DNA from: Acarospora socialis
Taxonomy: Eukaryota > Ascomycota > Lecanoromycetes > Acarosporales > Acarosporaceae
DNA: 64,000 nucleotides
Assembly (NCBI GenBank): GCA_025617375.2
Contig: JAMYGW020000006.1
Location: 67,001-131,000, forward strand
Direction of reading: 5' to 3'
The notes under the pieces were generated by a model, which had not been told where the DNA came from, searched no databases, and worked only from the letters and a program-made list of their open reading frames with translations. This document shows, piece after piece, positions 1 through 12,430 of the stretch. A program made the translations under genes and the position numbers. Numbering within the stretch: the stretch's first letter is position 1; the number at the start of each line of letters is the position of its first letter.

Positions 1-1693
1 GAGTTGTAGAGATGAGTGAGATTGAGGTAGTACTGAGTATAGCCAAGCCATGTAAGAGGCTGCGGTGAGTAGGCAGGCCCGGGTGGTGAGGTCTTCGATG
101 GAGGGTTGGGCACTTCGAACTCTGGCTTCTTAGGTCGCCTGTGTTTCTTTTCCTTCTTGTTGAGTCCCGGCTGAGGCTTCGGCTCTGGACCTTGCAGACT
201 TCCCATAATGCTGGTGGCAACGGTGTCTGGGTCCTCGCCTTGGTTAAGATCAACGAGCTCAGTTATCTCGGGTTTGATATCCCCGGGCGGTGCTAATCCA
301 ACGGCTGAATCGAGCTCCAGTCCGGTTATGTTGTAATGTATAAGCCGGATTGTCGGGAAATATTTAGGAATTACGCTTGGTGACACAAAGCTCGCGCTGT
401 ACCGTTCCGCCCACTCGCCGCCGATTTTGTGTAGATAATCCCTGTTTTTCCCTCGATGCTTTCTATTCCGAATTCCAGCGGCTGACATGTCTTCAGAAGG
501 ATCGGGTTCATTCTGACTCAGGAGTTCCTCATCATCTGTCCATATCGATTTCCCTGAGGGCGGCTTAGGCAGATCTGACCATCCTGATCTCAATCTCCTC
601 AAGTAGTCGGCCGAAGACTGCACGTTGAAGTCGTGATCGCTAGCTGCTCGTAAGCTTGCCTCACTGGCCGATCTGTCCATTTTCGCTAGGTTAACATCTT
701 TCGAGTCCTGCAGTACGAAGTGATCTAGGTTCATGTGCCCATACATCGATCCGACCACGATATCCCGGTATTGTCGCATCCAGAGCGCGTACTTTTGCCA
801 GCAGGTTTCGTCCCAGCTACGCTTGCTGTCTGTTCTCGCAGGCGGCACGTGACCCGTGATGATAGCTTTCATCCCTCTATCTCGTAGAAACTGTAGCTGA
901 ATACGCAACCACTCCATCTGCTCATAGCCTGGTTCGGACCTGTCGGCACAGCCATCAACCGCTGAGTTCGAGTCGAAGAAGTAAAGTGTGTTTAGGCTGA
1001 AAACAGCGAGATGATGTGGGATGACTTCCACGTAGAACCAGCCGCCTCTTTCAAAACCATGCCGTTGCTCTTCCGGTATGAATCGGTTCCAGATGCTCGC
1101 GTATCGCTTCGTCCATCGATTTGGGCCCTTGAACAAAATGTTATGCGGTAGGATATCGTTATTGCCGAATGTCGGGACGATGGGTATGATGAAGTCGTTG
1201 GTGGGATCCGTGTCATTGATATGGTCCTCCTTCCCGAAGACCTCCACGAACTTCGTCACCAACAGCTCATTCAGGCCCGTGACCTGCTCCACCGTCCGAG
1301 GGATCTCCTCGTCGTTGTCGTGTCGTGCCGAGTCCCCGGTCCAGACGACGAAGTCAACGGAGTCCTTCAAGTGGGCGTCAATCCACTTGAAGGTCTCGTT
1401 GACCAGCGACACCGGAGTGTCGCAGTCGGTGCCTGCGGCACCAAGCCAACCCGCGTCGCCAGTGCCCCGGTGGCACGCCGCCTCGCCCTTGGTAGACGAG
1501 TTGACCCTATAAAAAGGGTCGGGGTGGAAGTCTATGTGAAAGTCAGCCTTGGTTCTAAATGCAATTGAACTCATTGTATACCCGTCAAATGCAAGAATCT
1601 TCCTTGCAATTGGCGTTTGGGAGTGGGGGAGGAGCCGGCAGCAGCAGACAGAAGTGCTGCGAGTGCGAGCAGCAAGTACACGAGGTGCATCAT
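1..1693 (-). CDS. PPN1: Endopolyphosphatase (PPN1-like), 3' end outside window
   Basis: Metallophosphoesterase that cleaves inorganic polyphosphate chains, in yeast a type II membrane protein delivered to the vacuole. The minus strand starts with MMHLVYLLLALAALLSAAAG, a hydrophobic signal/anchor. One 50-bp intron (1532-1581) follows the residues LHLTG. The next exon runs open to the window edge and shows the family's metal-binding blocks in order: DFHPDPFY, WTGDSARHDND, FGNNDILPHN, ITGHVPPARTDSKRSW and GSMYGHMNLDHF. A long hydrophilic linker with Lys/Pro stretches follows, and the frame is still open at base 1 (TWLGYTQYYLNLTHLYNS), so the C-terminus is missing from the window. I chose the ATG at 1693 because it directly precedes the hydrophobic segment. 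Family assignment is very secure; vacuolar location is inferred from the family. Confidence 0.93.
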
Positions 1694-2223
1694 TCTGGGG
1701 AAGGACTCCAAAGAATGATGGGGCGAGGTGTAGCATGATGGGATTGTTTTGTTTTGATGTGCAAATATATACCTCTGGAGCTAGCATGGTGGTTCCTTCT
1801 CTCTAGAAAACTGTCATACGAGGAAGAGCCCCTCAGGCTTTGATTACTAAGCGGCCGCAAGGAAGCTACCCATGGTTCTGAAAGGCTCCAACACTATTAG
1901 AAGCCCTTCGTATTCAGTTTCGTGTTCTATGTCCTGAACTTCACCCTTGGCAGAACGGAGTATTCCAGGAGGCAATGCTTCCACTCTTGACCATTAGGGG
2001 TCCTCCATGGCTCCCATGCTGCTTCGCAATCATACTCGGTAACCCGAGGCAAATATAAAATGTGACCCTCGAGCAACCTGTAATAGGAGTTCGGGAATGA
2101 ACCAGGTCCGTGTTTAGCCCTATGCGCCCTAGCACTAGCAATGCCGGAGCAGCTTCACATGGTCGGATTGGGCAAAAAGCAACAGTCCCTGGGCAAACAT
2201 GCCCAACGAGCAAAAAGTTCGAT
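1694..2223. other. Intergenic; 5' flank of the endopolyphosphatase gene
   Basis: No convincing coding frame. It must carry the promoter of the leftward endopolyphosphatase gene; a TATA-like stretch (TATATA) lies near 1765, about 75 bp upstream of the start codon. Nothing else recognised. Confidence 0.5.
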
Positions 2224-2294
2224 CGACGTGAGCAAGATTTGAACTTGCGCCTCCGAAGAGATGTGCTTTCTAGGCACACGCCTTAACCGCTGTA
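2224..2294 (-). pseudogene. 5'-truncated tRNA-Ser(AGA)
   Basis: The minus strand holds the 3' three quarters of a serine tRNA. Visible parts are the D-loop remnant GCGGTTAAGG, an anticodon arm with a 5-bp stem TGTGC/GCACA and loop CTAGAAA (anticodon AGA), a long class II variable arm, a T-arm GCAAG-TTCAAAT-CTTGC, and an acceptor 3' strand TCACGTC plus discriminator G. The matching 5' acceptor strand (GACGTGA) and the 5' half of the D-stem are absent; unrelated sequence stands in their place. It is therefore a fragment rather than a working gene. Confidence 0.7.
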
Positions 2295-3935
2295 GAAGCA
2301 TTAGTGGGAAGTCAAGAAGCAGAGCCAACAGTTTTCTCACCTCGGCCATCACGCCATTAGTCATCAGTTCAGTGTTGTATTCTTGTAAATGTCCCCATAC
2401 TCACTCACCAGGCCGAGCACTGGAAGTGCACGACAGGAACGAGCTGCTAAGTTCTCCTTTTTCAGACAGTTCTCATAGGACGTGGGAGCCTTTCCTTAGT
2501 GCCAGCAGTAGAAGCGGCATTGTCCATATGGGGCATTCGGGGCGATAGACACTACCGATGCGGCCGAGTCGACTTAGCCTTGGACCGGGGTACTGGCTCT
2601 GAATCATCACTTCTCCCTAGGCTGTTAGGTTGAAGGGCTCCATCTTTCAATGTCGAACCGACACCTTCGACTCATGATAATCTCCGAGCGCCCAGAACGC
2701 GTTCGGCTCCAGACTGTTGTATTCTGTGTCGTCCCAAGCTGACCGTAGCTAGGGCTTCTTGTTCAGCACGGTCCATAGCATAAAGTCGAGCCCTTCGTCG
2801 AAGTGCGAGATGTTGATTCCCTGAGATCCTCGACGTCCTCGTATCCTCGCCTCGCAGAGCTGCTTTCGCTCTCATTTTTCCTAGCTCTCATACCTTCATT
2901 CTGGACATGTTTTGTCTCTCCTCTCTCCCTCCTTCGGATCCCGAGCTCCGCGCGATAGTCCCCTCGCAGCAGCGTTGTCGATGCCAACTCCAAGCCAAGA
3001 CCCTTCGAAGTCAAAGATGATATGCTCCTATAAGTCCACCACGGCCCCTTTTGACAAGCTCATGTTTTGGTCCGCCTCCTTCTGTATTGACGTTGGGAGC
3101 TTTTTGTCATAGTTGGGGAGCTCCGTTGCTATTTAAAAAGCAATCCTGCCAGGCCGTCGGAGCAAGGGCGGTTGTCTCGCGAGATAGCTCTCATAGCTTT
3201 TTGTGCGGTGTTCATGACGTTGAGATCCAAACTAGCAGTGAGATAAACGTATACAAAGATTTAGGACTGTGTGGTACAACGATTGACGCGGCGGTGATTA
3301 AGGTATAGGATAGCTGAATCCTTCAAGCAATCAACACCATGGTGAGCACCAGGATGGAATGTATAGCAACAAGACAGAGAACAGGGAAACGTGCAGGCTA
3401 CAGTCTTGGGCGCAGCAGCGATTATGTTGGTGGTGAAGCTCTGAGCCCTAATGCAGCACATTCGTCACCAAACTTAAGGTAATCTCGCTCCTTGTACCAA
3501 GACCTTCTGAAACTGGAAGGTCCTCCTGAATCGGTTATCTACCTTATGTAACCAAGTTCCTATCATACCTAGGTAGAACGAAGGTTTTACTGACCTGTAG
3601 GTTAAGTAAGAGCACGGGCTAGGGCAATGCAGATGGTCACGACATTGTGTCTCATCCTTAAGGTAGACCTCACAGTGATTCTCGTTCTTGAAAATATTAT
3701 GTGAAGGCGCCAGACACTGATGCTTCATCGTGCTTGATTAGGGTTCACGGCTGCCACATCTGTCTCTGGATCGAGAGCAACGGGAAGAGATTAATCATAC
3801 TGAAGATTCTGAATTGGTATCCTGATAGAAATAATACAATCAACTCGCTCCAACACCACATATATACAATCAGTAGGCCCACGCTATTCATAAATCATAC
3901 TTTGGTAAAGAATGAGGTCAAGAGTCTCAAAGACT
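2295..3935. other. Intergenic, no gene recognised
   Basis: Normal base composition. The only open frames are short, overlap on both strands and have no recognisable motif or signal peptide, so I do not annotate a gene. It may hold the downstream region of the CFEM gene and old degraded sequence. Confidence 0.5.
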
Positions 3936-4830
3936 CTAGAACCAAGCAATTCCAGCGATCAGACCAACCATCAGTCCTAGCCAGCTGCTACCCTCTTTCT
4001 TCGTGCCCGCGCTCTGCATCCCGAACGGCGATCCGTTCGTGCTAGCCACCGGGCTGTTGGCGGCGGCGTTGGTAGCACTAGTTGCTGTCGTGGTTATTAC
4101 AGTCGTGGCAGGCGTAACGGTTGTCGTGCTCGTCGAGGTCGAGAGAGTAGACCCCGTATTTTGAACGGCACTTTGACTGGACGTGGAGGCAGAACTCGCC
4201 GCGGTTCCGGCCAGAACAGTCGTAGTTGTTACACTACTCGTCGACGTGGTGGTTCTTTGAGGCCCGTTGACCGTCGATCCTTGTTGAACGGTGATTGGAA
4301 CCAGAATGTAGAAAGTGCTGCCTTGACTATCGGTCGTGGTGGAGACCAAGGTGGTGGTACGCGTTGCAGGCCCCGCGGTGACCGTCAAGGTCGAGACTCT
4401 CTGGGACCCTGCATCTATAGTCGTTGTTGTCGTCGCACGACCGCCATAACCTCCCTGAGTTTCCACAAACTCGGCGTTCCTGATGGCTGCGGAGGAGATG
4501 GGTGTACCGGCAAGGTTACAAGCAACTTGGAGTGGCGTGATGAAAAGATTCGAGTCCAACTGGTAGTCACAGTTGCTTTTAACGCAGGTCACGATGTCCG
4601 TAAGAAAGTTGCCATTCGAAAGGCGGCATATACCTGTATGTCGCGAGTGAGATGTCAGCGGGTGTCAGGTACGTGGTTGGATGAAGCATACATGGAATGT
4701 CAAGGTCATTGCAGTTGAAGTCACCGGAGTTATGTATACAGCTCTGCCAACACTGTGGAAGGTCGCTGATGACTTGGGAGTGGGCGGTCACCGCCAATAG
4801 CAGGATTGCCACGGTTGCGGGATTTCGCAT
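3936..4830 (-). CDS. CFEM-domain GPI-anchored cell-surface protein
   Basis: Two exons, 4692-4830 and 3936-4633, separated by a 58-bp intron (GTATGC...TACAG), give 278 residues. The N-terminus is a signal peptide (MRNPATVAILLLAVTAHS). A CFEM domain follows with eight cysteines in family order: QCWQSC, FNC, IPCIC, VTC, KSNC and VAC. The intron falls inside the IPCIC motif, a good check of the splice choice. A Ser/Thr-rich stalk of about 150 residues comes next, then a small-residue region and a hydrophobic tail ending GLMVGLIAGIAWF, as for a GPI signal. CFEM proteins bind haem or act in adhesion, appressorium formation or virulence in various fungi; the role here is not shown. Likely site is the outer plasma membrane or cell wall. 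Confidence 0.9.
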
Positions 4831-5829
4831 AGTGGCGGCGCTAGATGGAGTCGAAAGATACTTCTGTTCGCAATCTATATACTGCTTTGTCGCACCAAGC
4901 TGCTATTGCGATGCTTCAAGTTGATATACACTGTCCATGCAGGTGGTATAAAGGAGTAACAACATCGGACGATAGAGCTCGGAGGTGTTGTCGTGAGTAG
5001 GCAAGCACACCGGATGATGCTGCGGAGTTTCTCTACTTCATAATAAGTTACCTTACCAGATGGTAAGTTATTCGTTCAGTACCCTTATGTGCAGCGGAGT
5101 ACAGCCAATCAGTGGAGATGGTTGCCTTTACACCGACATGACACTGACGTCAATTTTGTCATATTTACGCCTCCAAGCCTGTTTCCGTGTTTTAGGCGAC
5201 CTTCGTTGTAACAGCTTCTGAAACGCGCTAAGCAGGAGTTTGCTGTGCCACAGCTGATTCTCGTGGGCTGTAAGGTAAGGTAAGGCAAGGCGGATATGTG
5301 GCGCAGCCTCGATTTTTTGAAAGTCAGATCCTTTACCGTGAACTTGTCGGAGTTCCTTATCTCGTGAACAAGGTATACCTCATCTACTTTATTGTACTCG
5401 TAGTACATACATGTCAGGCCCGCGCCGAGTCAGATCTTACCCGGGTGTAAGTAGATCAGTGCGTCTATCTTATCGATAAGCCGCTACAATCAATCTTGAC
5501 TTCCAGCTTGCCAGATGATATCTGTATCGAAGGCTAACGACTTCGAGGCAGACTGAGAGCGGAGGATGGATATGGTACCCCAAGCAATGCAAGTCGAGAC
5601 TGTGGTCGCTGGTGACACTAAACACTGCCATTTTTTTGGCTTGTCTTGCAGCATGGTCGGCTGGAGGGGCAGGGTCTTAGATCGATTGCGGGGTATAAGA
5701 TCCGCAGTGTCTGGTATATATCAGCCCTGCACAAGGACCCATTGAGAGTCTGTCATTTCAGAACTCAACGGGTATTTCTCTTCGTCCTCAATACTCCAGC
5801 TCTGTCTTCAATCACCTCATCGTTTCAAG
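4831..5829. other. Intergenic between divergent CFEM and DUF3237 genes
   Basis: No supported gene. It is the shared upstream region of the leftward CFEM gene and the rightward DUF3237 gene. A run of short GTAAG-like repeats lies near 5270-5295. The last 100 bases before 5830 are pyrimidine-rich (TCTTC/CTC tracts), as expected of a fungal promoter/5' leader. Confidence 0.5.
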
Positions 5830-6738
5830 ATGTCCGGATTCCCTTCCCTCCAACCGGCCATGACCGTCCTGGTAGGCACTCGCAGAAGCACTCTCGCTAT
5901 ACGCACAAACGACTGATGCTTCGACAACTTAGGTCACCATTGACGCACCTACTACTGTCGGTAAGCTCAGAACATGCAACACGCTGTGCAAAGCTCTAAT
6001 CCCAAGGCAGGGAGTCATTCGAAAGGCACTCCGGTCGCAGTCGTGGTACCTTCCCGCCATCCCAGGTGCCCACACAAAGCTCAGCCTAGCGCTAATGGCA
6101 CGACGACTCTAGCCCATGATCGGAGGCACTGTGAAGAGCGAGTCTGATTTCTCGCCCGCCGTCGACGCCGAGTTCGTCGGGACGGGCGCTGACTACATCC
6201 ACAATGACCCGGATGGGAAGCACATGCGACTCAACGCTCATGGAGTGCTAAAGTGGGTTAGCACGGAATATTGGTCTGCATCTTTCTGCTAATCTGCGAA
6301 TTACTACAGAAACAAGGATGGTGCGGTCAGTCATGCGTGGTAGCGTTAAGAAGCTAGCATCATCAATCTTGACGACGGCAACAGATGATCTACGTCAACT
6401 ACACCGGCATTGTTGACATCACGCCCGAACTCGGCGCCATCCTGAGTGCGAGCCCGGATGCGAAGACGACCGATTTCGGGAATTCGTGTAAGTTTCATCC
6501 TGAAGCCTGGGAACCTCCAATGCTGACGACTATGTGCAGTCATAGAGATGCGCTTTGAGGTGAGCAGTGTTGCTTCTCCAACCAGTCCTTGAAACGTCGC
6601 TGACTGTTCTTCCAGACTGGGGACGAGAAATTGAAGGAGCTAGAGACCAGCACGTTCGTCGCTGCGGGACGCTTCAGATACGAGCAGGGGAAGCCGGTCG
6701 TGGTGGAGTACAAGGTGAGCAAAGTGGTCAAGGGTTGA
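5830..6738 (+). CDS. DUF3237 (UPF0311) family protein
   Basis: Eight short exons: 5830-5871, 5933-5960, 6011-6045, 6113-6252, 6310-6325, 6385-6487, 6540-6559 and 6616-6738. They sum to 507 nt, 168 residues. Joined, they read through the family's conserved beta-barrel blocks: PMIGGTVKSE, GTGADYIHNDPDGKHMRLNA, the GA-MIYVNYTGI strand, DFGNSF, and a C-terminal strand ending VVEYKVSKVVKG. One exon is only 16 nt and one 20 nt. There is no signal peptide, so it is probably cytosolic. The family's biochemical role is not established; some members sit beside catabolic or aromatic-metabolism genes, which fits the neighbouring cyclase gene. Assignment rests on motif recall and on frames that agree across seven introns. 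Confidence 0.85.
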
Positions 6739-7022
6739 GAGACGACACGCACCCCAAGAACCTTCAATTTGAGCGTGAATCTTGTATTTGTCCATAGATG
6801 TACAAAGTACGTTCTATATCGATGATATATCTACGTTCGAACCTGCATGAATAGAGATACAGACTTACTATATAAATGTTCGATAAGGCAACTGGTATTG
6901 AACCCTAGTGCTTCGATTCCAGTTGTCCAACAGCGGGCCACCATTCCCTTGCCTTCCTCTTCCTTCCCTTTATTACTCCGCTCCGCTCGATTCCCCCTCC
7001 CATACCAACAAACACGGTAACC

Positions 7023-8653
7023 TCACAGTACGGCCGTCAAGTTGCCATGCGAACTAACGCCCCCTACGACATCTCATTAATACCATTTCTTCAAGTCCGA
7101 TTTGCGCAACAGCACAGACACACAACAAGATACCACACCCACGAGGTGAAGAGTCAAGAAGAAGTCAAAGAGACTTACGATGAACATTCGCTGGCGCACT
7201 AGTGAAGAAAAACGTCCAGCGGTTTGCAGCCCGACATTCCTTACTCAACCGCTCAAGGTCGAACATCTCGCCGATCGGCACGCCCCATAGGGCGAGGAGA
7301 TATTCGTGGAGGAAATACTCTGATCTTCTAGTCAGCCGTGCCAGACTCACTCACGCACAGGGCCGAGGACTTGAGGAGGGCGGCGGTGAGGGAGAGAAAA
7401 AGGGGAAAGAAAAAAAAGGTGCGCACTTTCATGACTCGGCCAAGCCTCAAAGCTCGGCGCATCGCCCGCGACGGCCGCGAAATAGCAATCATGCAACCAG
7501 TCGATCATGGCCTCCTCCTGCATGACGCCCACATACCGCTGCCCGTCCTCGGGGCCAATGACATGTTTCCGCAACGACATCGCCGCTCGTTCGTCGAGTG
7601 TCTTCGAATAATACGCCTCGACGTAGCCGGAGCGGATCAGCAGGATGTCGCCGATCTCAATGTCGCCTCCCTGTGCGCGCGGCCGGATGTCAATGCCTTG
7701 GGCTTTGCCGCATGCCGTCAGCTCGGCGAGCGAGATGGGGTGGTAGGTGTAGGGGTCGTAGTCTTTGCCGTTTGCGACGGCGTAGCTGCGGCAGTCGAGC
7801 AGGATGCCGCGGCCGACGATGCCGTGGGCGGCCCAGTGGTGCATGCTGCATTTGAGGTTGGCGTGCGGGCCGAGGATGTCTTCGTCGTGCGTCTGATAGT
7901 GAGGGCTTGGGTGTAAGTACGAGCCTTGATCAGCGTCAAGGTGTGTGTTGGGGGATGCTCACGTTGTTGTAGAAAGTAGCGGTTGGGATATGGGCGAACT
8001 AGGTATCGCAGTCAGCTGAGGCAGGGGTTTGGGAAGTAAGCCGAACGTACGTGTCTAAAGCCATCCCACTGGGTCCCGCTCTGAGTGTTTAATGAATATA
8101 GATCATCATAGGCAATGCCCGGATGCAGGACCTTGATCTCATGCTTAAACTCTTCCCGGCCGAAGGAAGGGATCTTTGGAACATCCAATGGCAAGCTTTT
8201 CGCAGCCAAGTCAGCATCCGGTTTACCCAAACGGCCTGGAAAGTACAAGAAGCCTCCTCTCATGCCCAGCATGGAGAAACCAATCACTTACTTCAGCGGC
8301 ACCACCACCCCGGACTTCATTTCCTTCGCAGCAGCCAACACCCTCTTTTCCGTCGAAAGGTTCAGTCGCCCTATCTGCCCCATTCAGAATGTTCAGTAAT
8401 TCATCCGCGCAACTGATATCTAAGACCGCCAACGTACAGAATCATCCGGTCCCCAAAACCATGCCCTGATGATTTCCATCAGCACGGTTCTATCCTCTCA
8501 GGAGTAGACGTCCACTCACGCTCCCTCGGGTGCTCCTTCAATAGCGGGTAGCTCCCGCCTGGTCGGGAAAGACGTCGCGTTCGCATTGTAGCGGAATTCG
8601 GGGGCTTGGTATTGAGGCCGTGACGCGGCGGGAGTGGTGGTCTCGTTCGACAT
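7023..8653 (-). CDS. Putative cyclase family (PF04199) metal-dependent hydrolase
   Basis: Eight exons on the minus strand: 8520-8653, 8438-8465, 8292-8374, 8051-8195, 7963-7998, 7427-7892, 7179-7319 and 7023-7063. They total 1074 nt, 357 residues. The product shows the fungal cyclase-like order: WFWGPDDSIGRLNLSTEKRV, LDVPKIPSFGRE, the signature SGTQWDGFRHFAHIP, MHHWAAHGIVGRGILLD, GDILLIRSGY and TSAPANV near the end. The family includes kynurenine formamidase-like amidases and enzymes acting on cyclic or aryl substrates; the substrate here is unknown. The start ATG (MSNETTTPAAS) gives the usual short N-terminus. The 107-bp sixth intron carries a purine-rich tract (poly-pyrimidine on the coding strand). 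The gene lies between the DUF3237 gene and the transposon block and may belong with the hydrolase and monooxygenase beyond it. Confidence 0.9.
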
Positions 8654-9057
8654 GTTGTTGGTGGTGCGGAGCGCCGTGGGTTGGTCTTGGTGGAGACATG
8701 ATAGCAGGTTGGGGTTCGGATGATTAAAGCAGAGTTCTAGCTAGGTGCCAAGTGTGATCTCTTTTCCTATCGTGGTATTTTAGAAAAGAGAAGACCGAGG
8801 CTTGCCTGAAAGTCAACTCGTTGACCTGAATTGATGCCCCGCCCTAATGCAGCCTACCCCGCCATACTCTCGGTCATCTCGGCAGGACTGTTGATAAGGT
8901 CTAACGCACTCGCAGCCGAACATAACGCCATGGTCTTCAGACAAGGAACAGAAACTTGATGATCCTTTCTGATTGAGACCTGTTTCTTCAGGCTCACAAG
9001 AAGAACATCTTAAGAACGGAAAAATCTTGAAACGATGAGAGCGGTGTAGTTAGTATA
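8654..9057. other. 5' flank of the cyclase gene, up to the transposon border
   Basis: Normal composition up to 9053, then TATA (9054-9057), the putative target-site duplication, and the left end of the TIR transposon. The region must contain the cyclase promoter. No gene seen. Confidence 0.5.
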
Positions 9058-9092
9058 CGGGCAACTAAGACTGACTTAACAACAACCAAGAA
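9058..9092 (+). repeat. Left terminal inverted repeat of the outer transposon
   Basis: Begins CGGGCAACTAAGACTGACTT and matches the reverse complement of 22435-22469 over 35 bases with three differences, each G on the right copy and A here. The flanking TATA at 9054-9057 repeats at 22470-22473. Confidence 0.88.
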
Positions 9093-9618
9093 TTAAATTA
9101 GTGACCATTTCAATATCTAGAAAGACACAGATGACCACTTGAAGCTGAATGAGAGATCAGTGCAATGATGTCTAATCTCATCTCCTTAGTCATTAACAAC
9201 TTTCACATTCAATGCAGCACTGATGAGATAAGTATCATCAATTCAACTCTTCTTCATGTCATACAAAATAAGTATATTAAAAATTGTAACTTCTTTCTCA
9301 TGCAACTCATTCAGATCACTATATTCTAATAAATCAACATTCTGTCATCAATTTTCAACTCTGCAAAAGTTTTACAATAAATATTTCTTTATACAATATC
9401 TGAATAGTAGAAAGTCTTCTCATTCAGTCAAGATAAGTAAATTATAAAAGTGAATAAAATCAGTGAATTAATTAACATCATACAACAGAGATGAATTGTC
9501 AGCAGAAGAATCATGTGACTACTGTGCAGAGAAAACTCAGAAAATATATGTGAAGTGTTGATGATTGAAGAGATGATTTCAGAAAGTCTGTGAGAATTGT
9601 AAAAGAAATGATCATAGT

Positions 9619-9804
9619 TGTTAGAATCAATTTATATGATTGATTTCTAAGTCTATAATAATGTGTTGATTGTTTTGAAAAACTATCTAGAAAGTGATGT
9701 TTTACTCTATTGCATCTAATGAAATTTAATGATGAATACTTTCACAGAGTTTCATCTTATCACAGAGTCTCAATCTCACTGAGCTCTATGACAAATTCAT
9801 AACA
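9619..9804 (-). repeat. LTR of the small element (left copy)
   Basis: 186 bp, TGTTA...TAACA ends, alignable end to end with 18610-18795. Preceded by the target duplication ATAGT. Confidence 0.88.
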
Positions 9805-12079
9805 ACTGTTCACAAAAAACAGAAAAGACAATGTTCTCATTGTGTATGCTAGTCATACTAGTATGAAGCAAGATGATGATAAGGTTTTCTGCTAAATTCT
9901 GTGTCTAAACTTCTTACATAGTCTTATTCATTATGATTTTTTCATCAATGTCTTTTCTTCACAGTTTATTGAGTTGACAACATGAGCAGCAACAACAAGA
10001 ATGAGAATAACAAGATAAGATGTAATCAGACATTTGAAGATGTCTGTGAAGACTATTTAACAATGAATAAGATGTATAACATGTGCAGCATGCACAAGAA
10101 AGTGATTTCATCATTGATTTAATAATCATTTTAGCATCTAATTTGACATTCAGAATCACTGAATTTTGTGTGTTTTTTGAGATTTTTTTGAACATTTTTT
10201 TGTGAAAACTTGATGTAGCTGTTTGTACTGTCATTTCATAGAAAAAGATGACAACTCATTTTGTGTTACTTGTCTTCAAGAATCTAGTAAAGAAAGTTGT
10301 AAATTTATGATGACTATTCATAATTAATTTGTCATTTCTGCAGTTCAAAATCATGTCTTCTGTCTGCATAACATTCATGTTAATGAGAATGTCTGTATCA
10401 AGATCATTCACAACATAAGTTTTGCAATTGACAAAGATCTTTTCTTTGTCTTTATTGTTGTCATCATGAATGTAGAGATGTAGATTGATATGCTTGTTGA
10501 AGATAAAGTTGTTGACAATATTGTTGATTTGTAAGATTGTTTCACTAAATTGTGAAAGATTTTTGACAACTAAACTGCAGTCAATAAGTGTGTAAGTGAC
10601 ATCAAAGTCTAAACAGATAGACTGAGATTTAATAATAAAACTGCTGATGCTGATCTTCATGATGATGTAGTTGATAGAGATGATGATGTTAGTGTGATAC
10701 AACAAGACAAGATAGTTGTAGTGAATGTCAGTTACATGATATTTGAGATGTGCAGTCAAAGAAAAGATCTTTTTGCATGTCAGACATGAATAAGTTTGTT
10801 GTGTAATCATTTAATTTGTGTAGTTATGCATCTCTGTTTTGTCTTGATTAGAGTTTTTATTGATGTATTCACTATTTTGTTAATTCACATAGTAGTCTGC
10901 AGAATATGCATTAATATCATTGTTCAGATCTGCATGATAAGCTGACTGAGATCACTGTTTTTAAGACTTATGTTCTCAATATGACTGACTAATAAATCAA
11001 GAACAAAATAATTGTTGTTGTGACTGATTCTCTTGATTTTTGTAGAGATGTGTTGCACTCATTGTAGAGTAATCACAATTTGAAGATTGTTCATAAGAAT
11101 ATTGAGTCATCACTGAGTAAGTATGATTTGAAAATTTGTATCAACATAAATTCATCAAATAAACATAATTCAGAGATTTGTATCAACAGAAGTCTCATGA
11201 TGACACAGAACAAAACAGTCACATTTATATGTTTTTGTGATCTTTCAATTATAAGATGAATGTTGCAACAGTGATGTGAATTGTAAAGCAAAAAACATTG
11301 CATTGAAGATCAGTGTCAAGTTTGTTTCAGACTATGAATAGTTAATTTGACATGAAAAGATCAGTGTTTCTTTTATATCAAACAATAGTCTGAACATATG
11401 ATGCAAAGCTACATTTGTGAATGTTCTTGACACTGTAATGCAAAATAAGAAGAATATTGAGAATGACTTGCTCTGATTGCTTGAAATGAACTATTAAAAC
11501 ATTTACTCAATTAGTGATGTTGTGATTATCTTGCATATCATCTCACTGAATATCATCAAGTTTGACTGCATATCATTTCTGAACAATGTTGTGAAGATAT
11601 AAATGCAGATTAATTTATACATAATAACTGTCTTTAACATTGACAATTGTTCTGATCTAATCAATGAAGAGATAAATATTACAATAGTAAACATCACAGT
11701 CAACTTAAACAATGTTGATCTTGCTTCTGCTGATAGTCTTGTCAAGATGTGAGTTAAAGAAGTTTATTTTGTCAACACAAAAAGTTGTTGAATAAATATT
11801 GTTGTCAATACAATACAGAATCTCATGAACAGATAAATCAAACATAATTTTATGCTCTTCTTCTTTTCATTCACTAACACACTTCTTGCTCAAACTTTTT
11901 AGATTATAGTCATTGTTCTTACTCTTCACTGAGTTCATCAATAAATATCTTGCTGTTATCTTTAATAAGATTAATGAACTGACAGAACAACAAGATCATG
12001 AATGAAAAACTTGTTGCTGAAAAATCAGATCAAGTTTAATGTTCAAATTGATGTTTGACTTTTCAATAATGTTGTACAT

Positions 12080-12430
12080 TGTTATGATCAAGTCAGAATG
12101 AACTTAGAATGAACTGATGTGTATGCATGAAAAACATATATTCAAGAAATATTTAGATAGCAGTCACATGACATCTCAACATGCTCAATAACAAGCTTAA
12201 CAAGCAAGCTTGACAGATTACATGAGCAAGCTGCCTCAATAGACTCAACAGTGAGGTCAACAAGCAAGCTCACTATATAGTAGAGTCATTTTTCTTATGA
12301 AAATAATCATGTTCAACTTAAGTAACTATCTAAGAGTTAAAGTTCAGAATCATTTCAGATCAGTTGTTATATTAACAAGCACAAACTTTTAATTCTACAT
12401 ACTTGAGAAATCTCAGATTAGAACATTACA
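12080..12430 (+). repeat. Gypsy 5' LTR
   Basis: 351 bp, begins TGTTATGATCAAGTC and ends ATTACA. It aligns over its full length with 17922-18272; the differences are mostly transitions. Confidence 0.9.

Noticed and set aside
10256-10810. 184-codon minus-strand frame as a host zinc-finger gene
   Set aside because: It lies inside the small LTR element, shares its mutated composition and shows a protease-like part, so it is element sequence.
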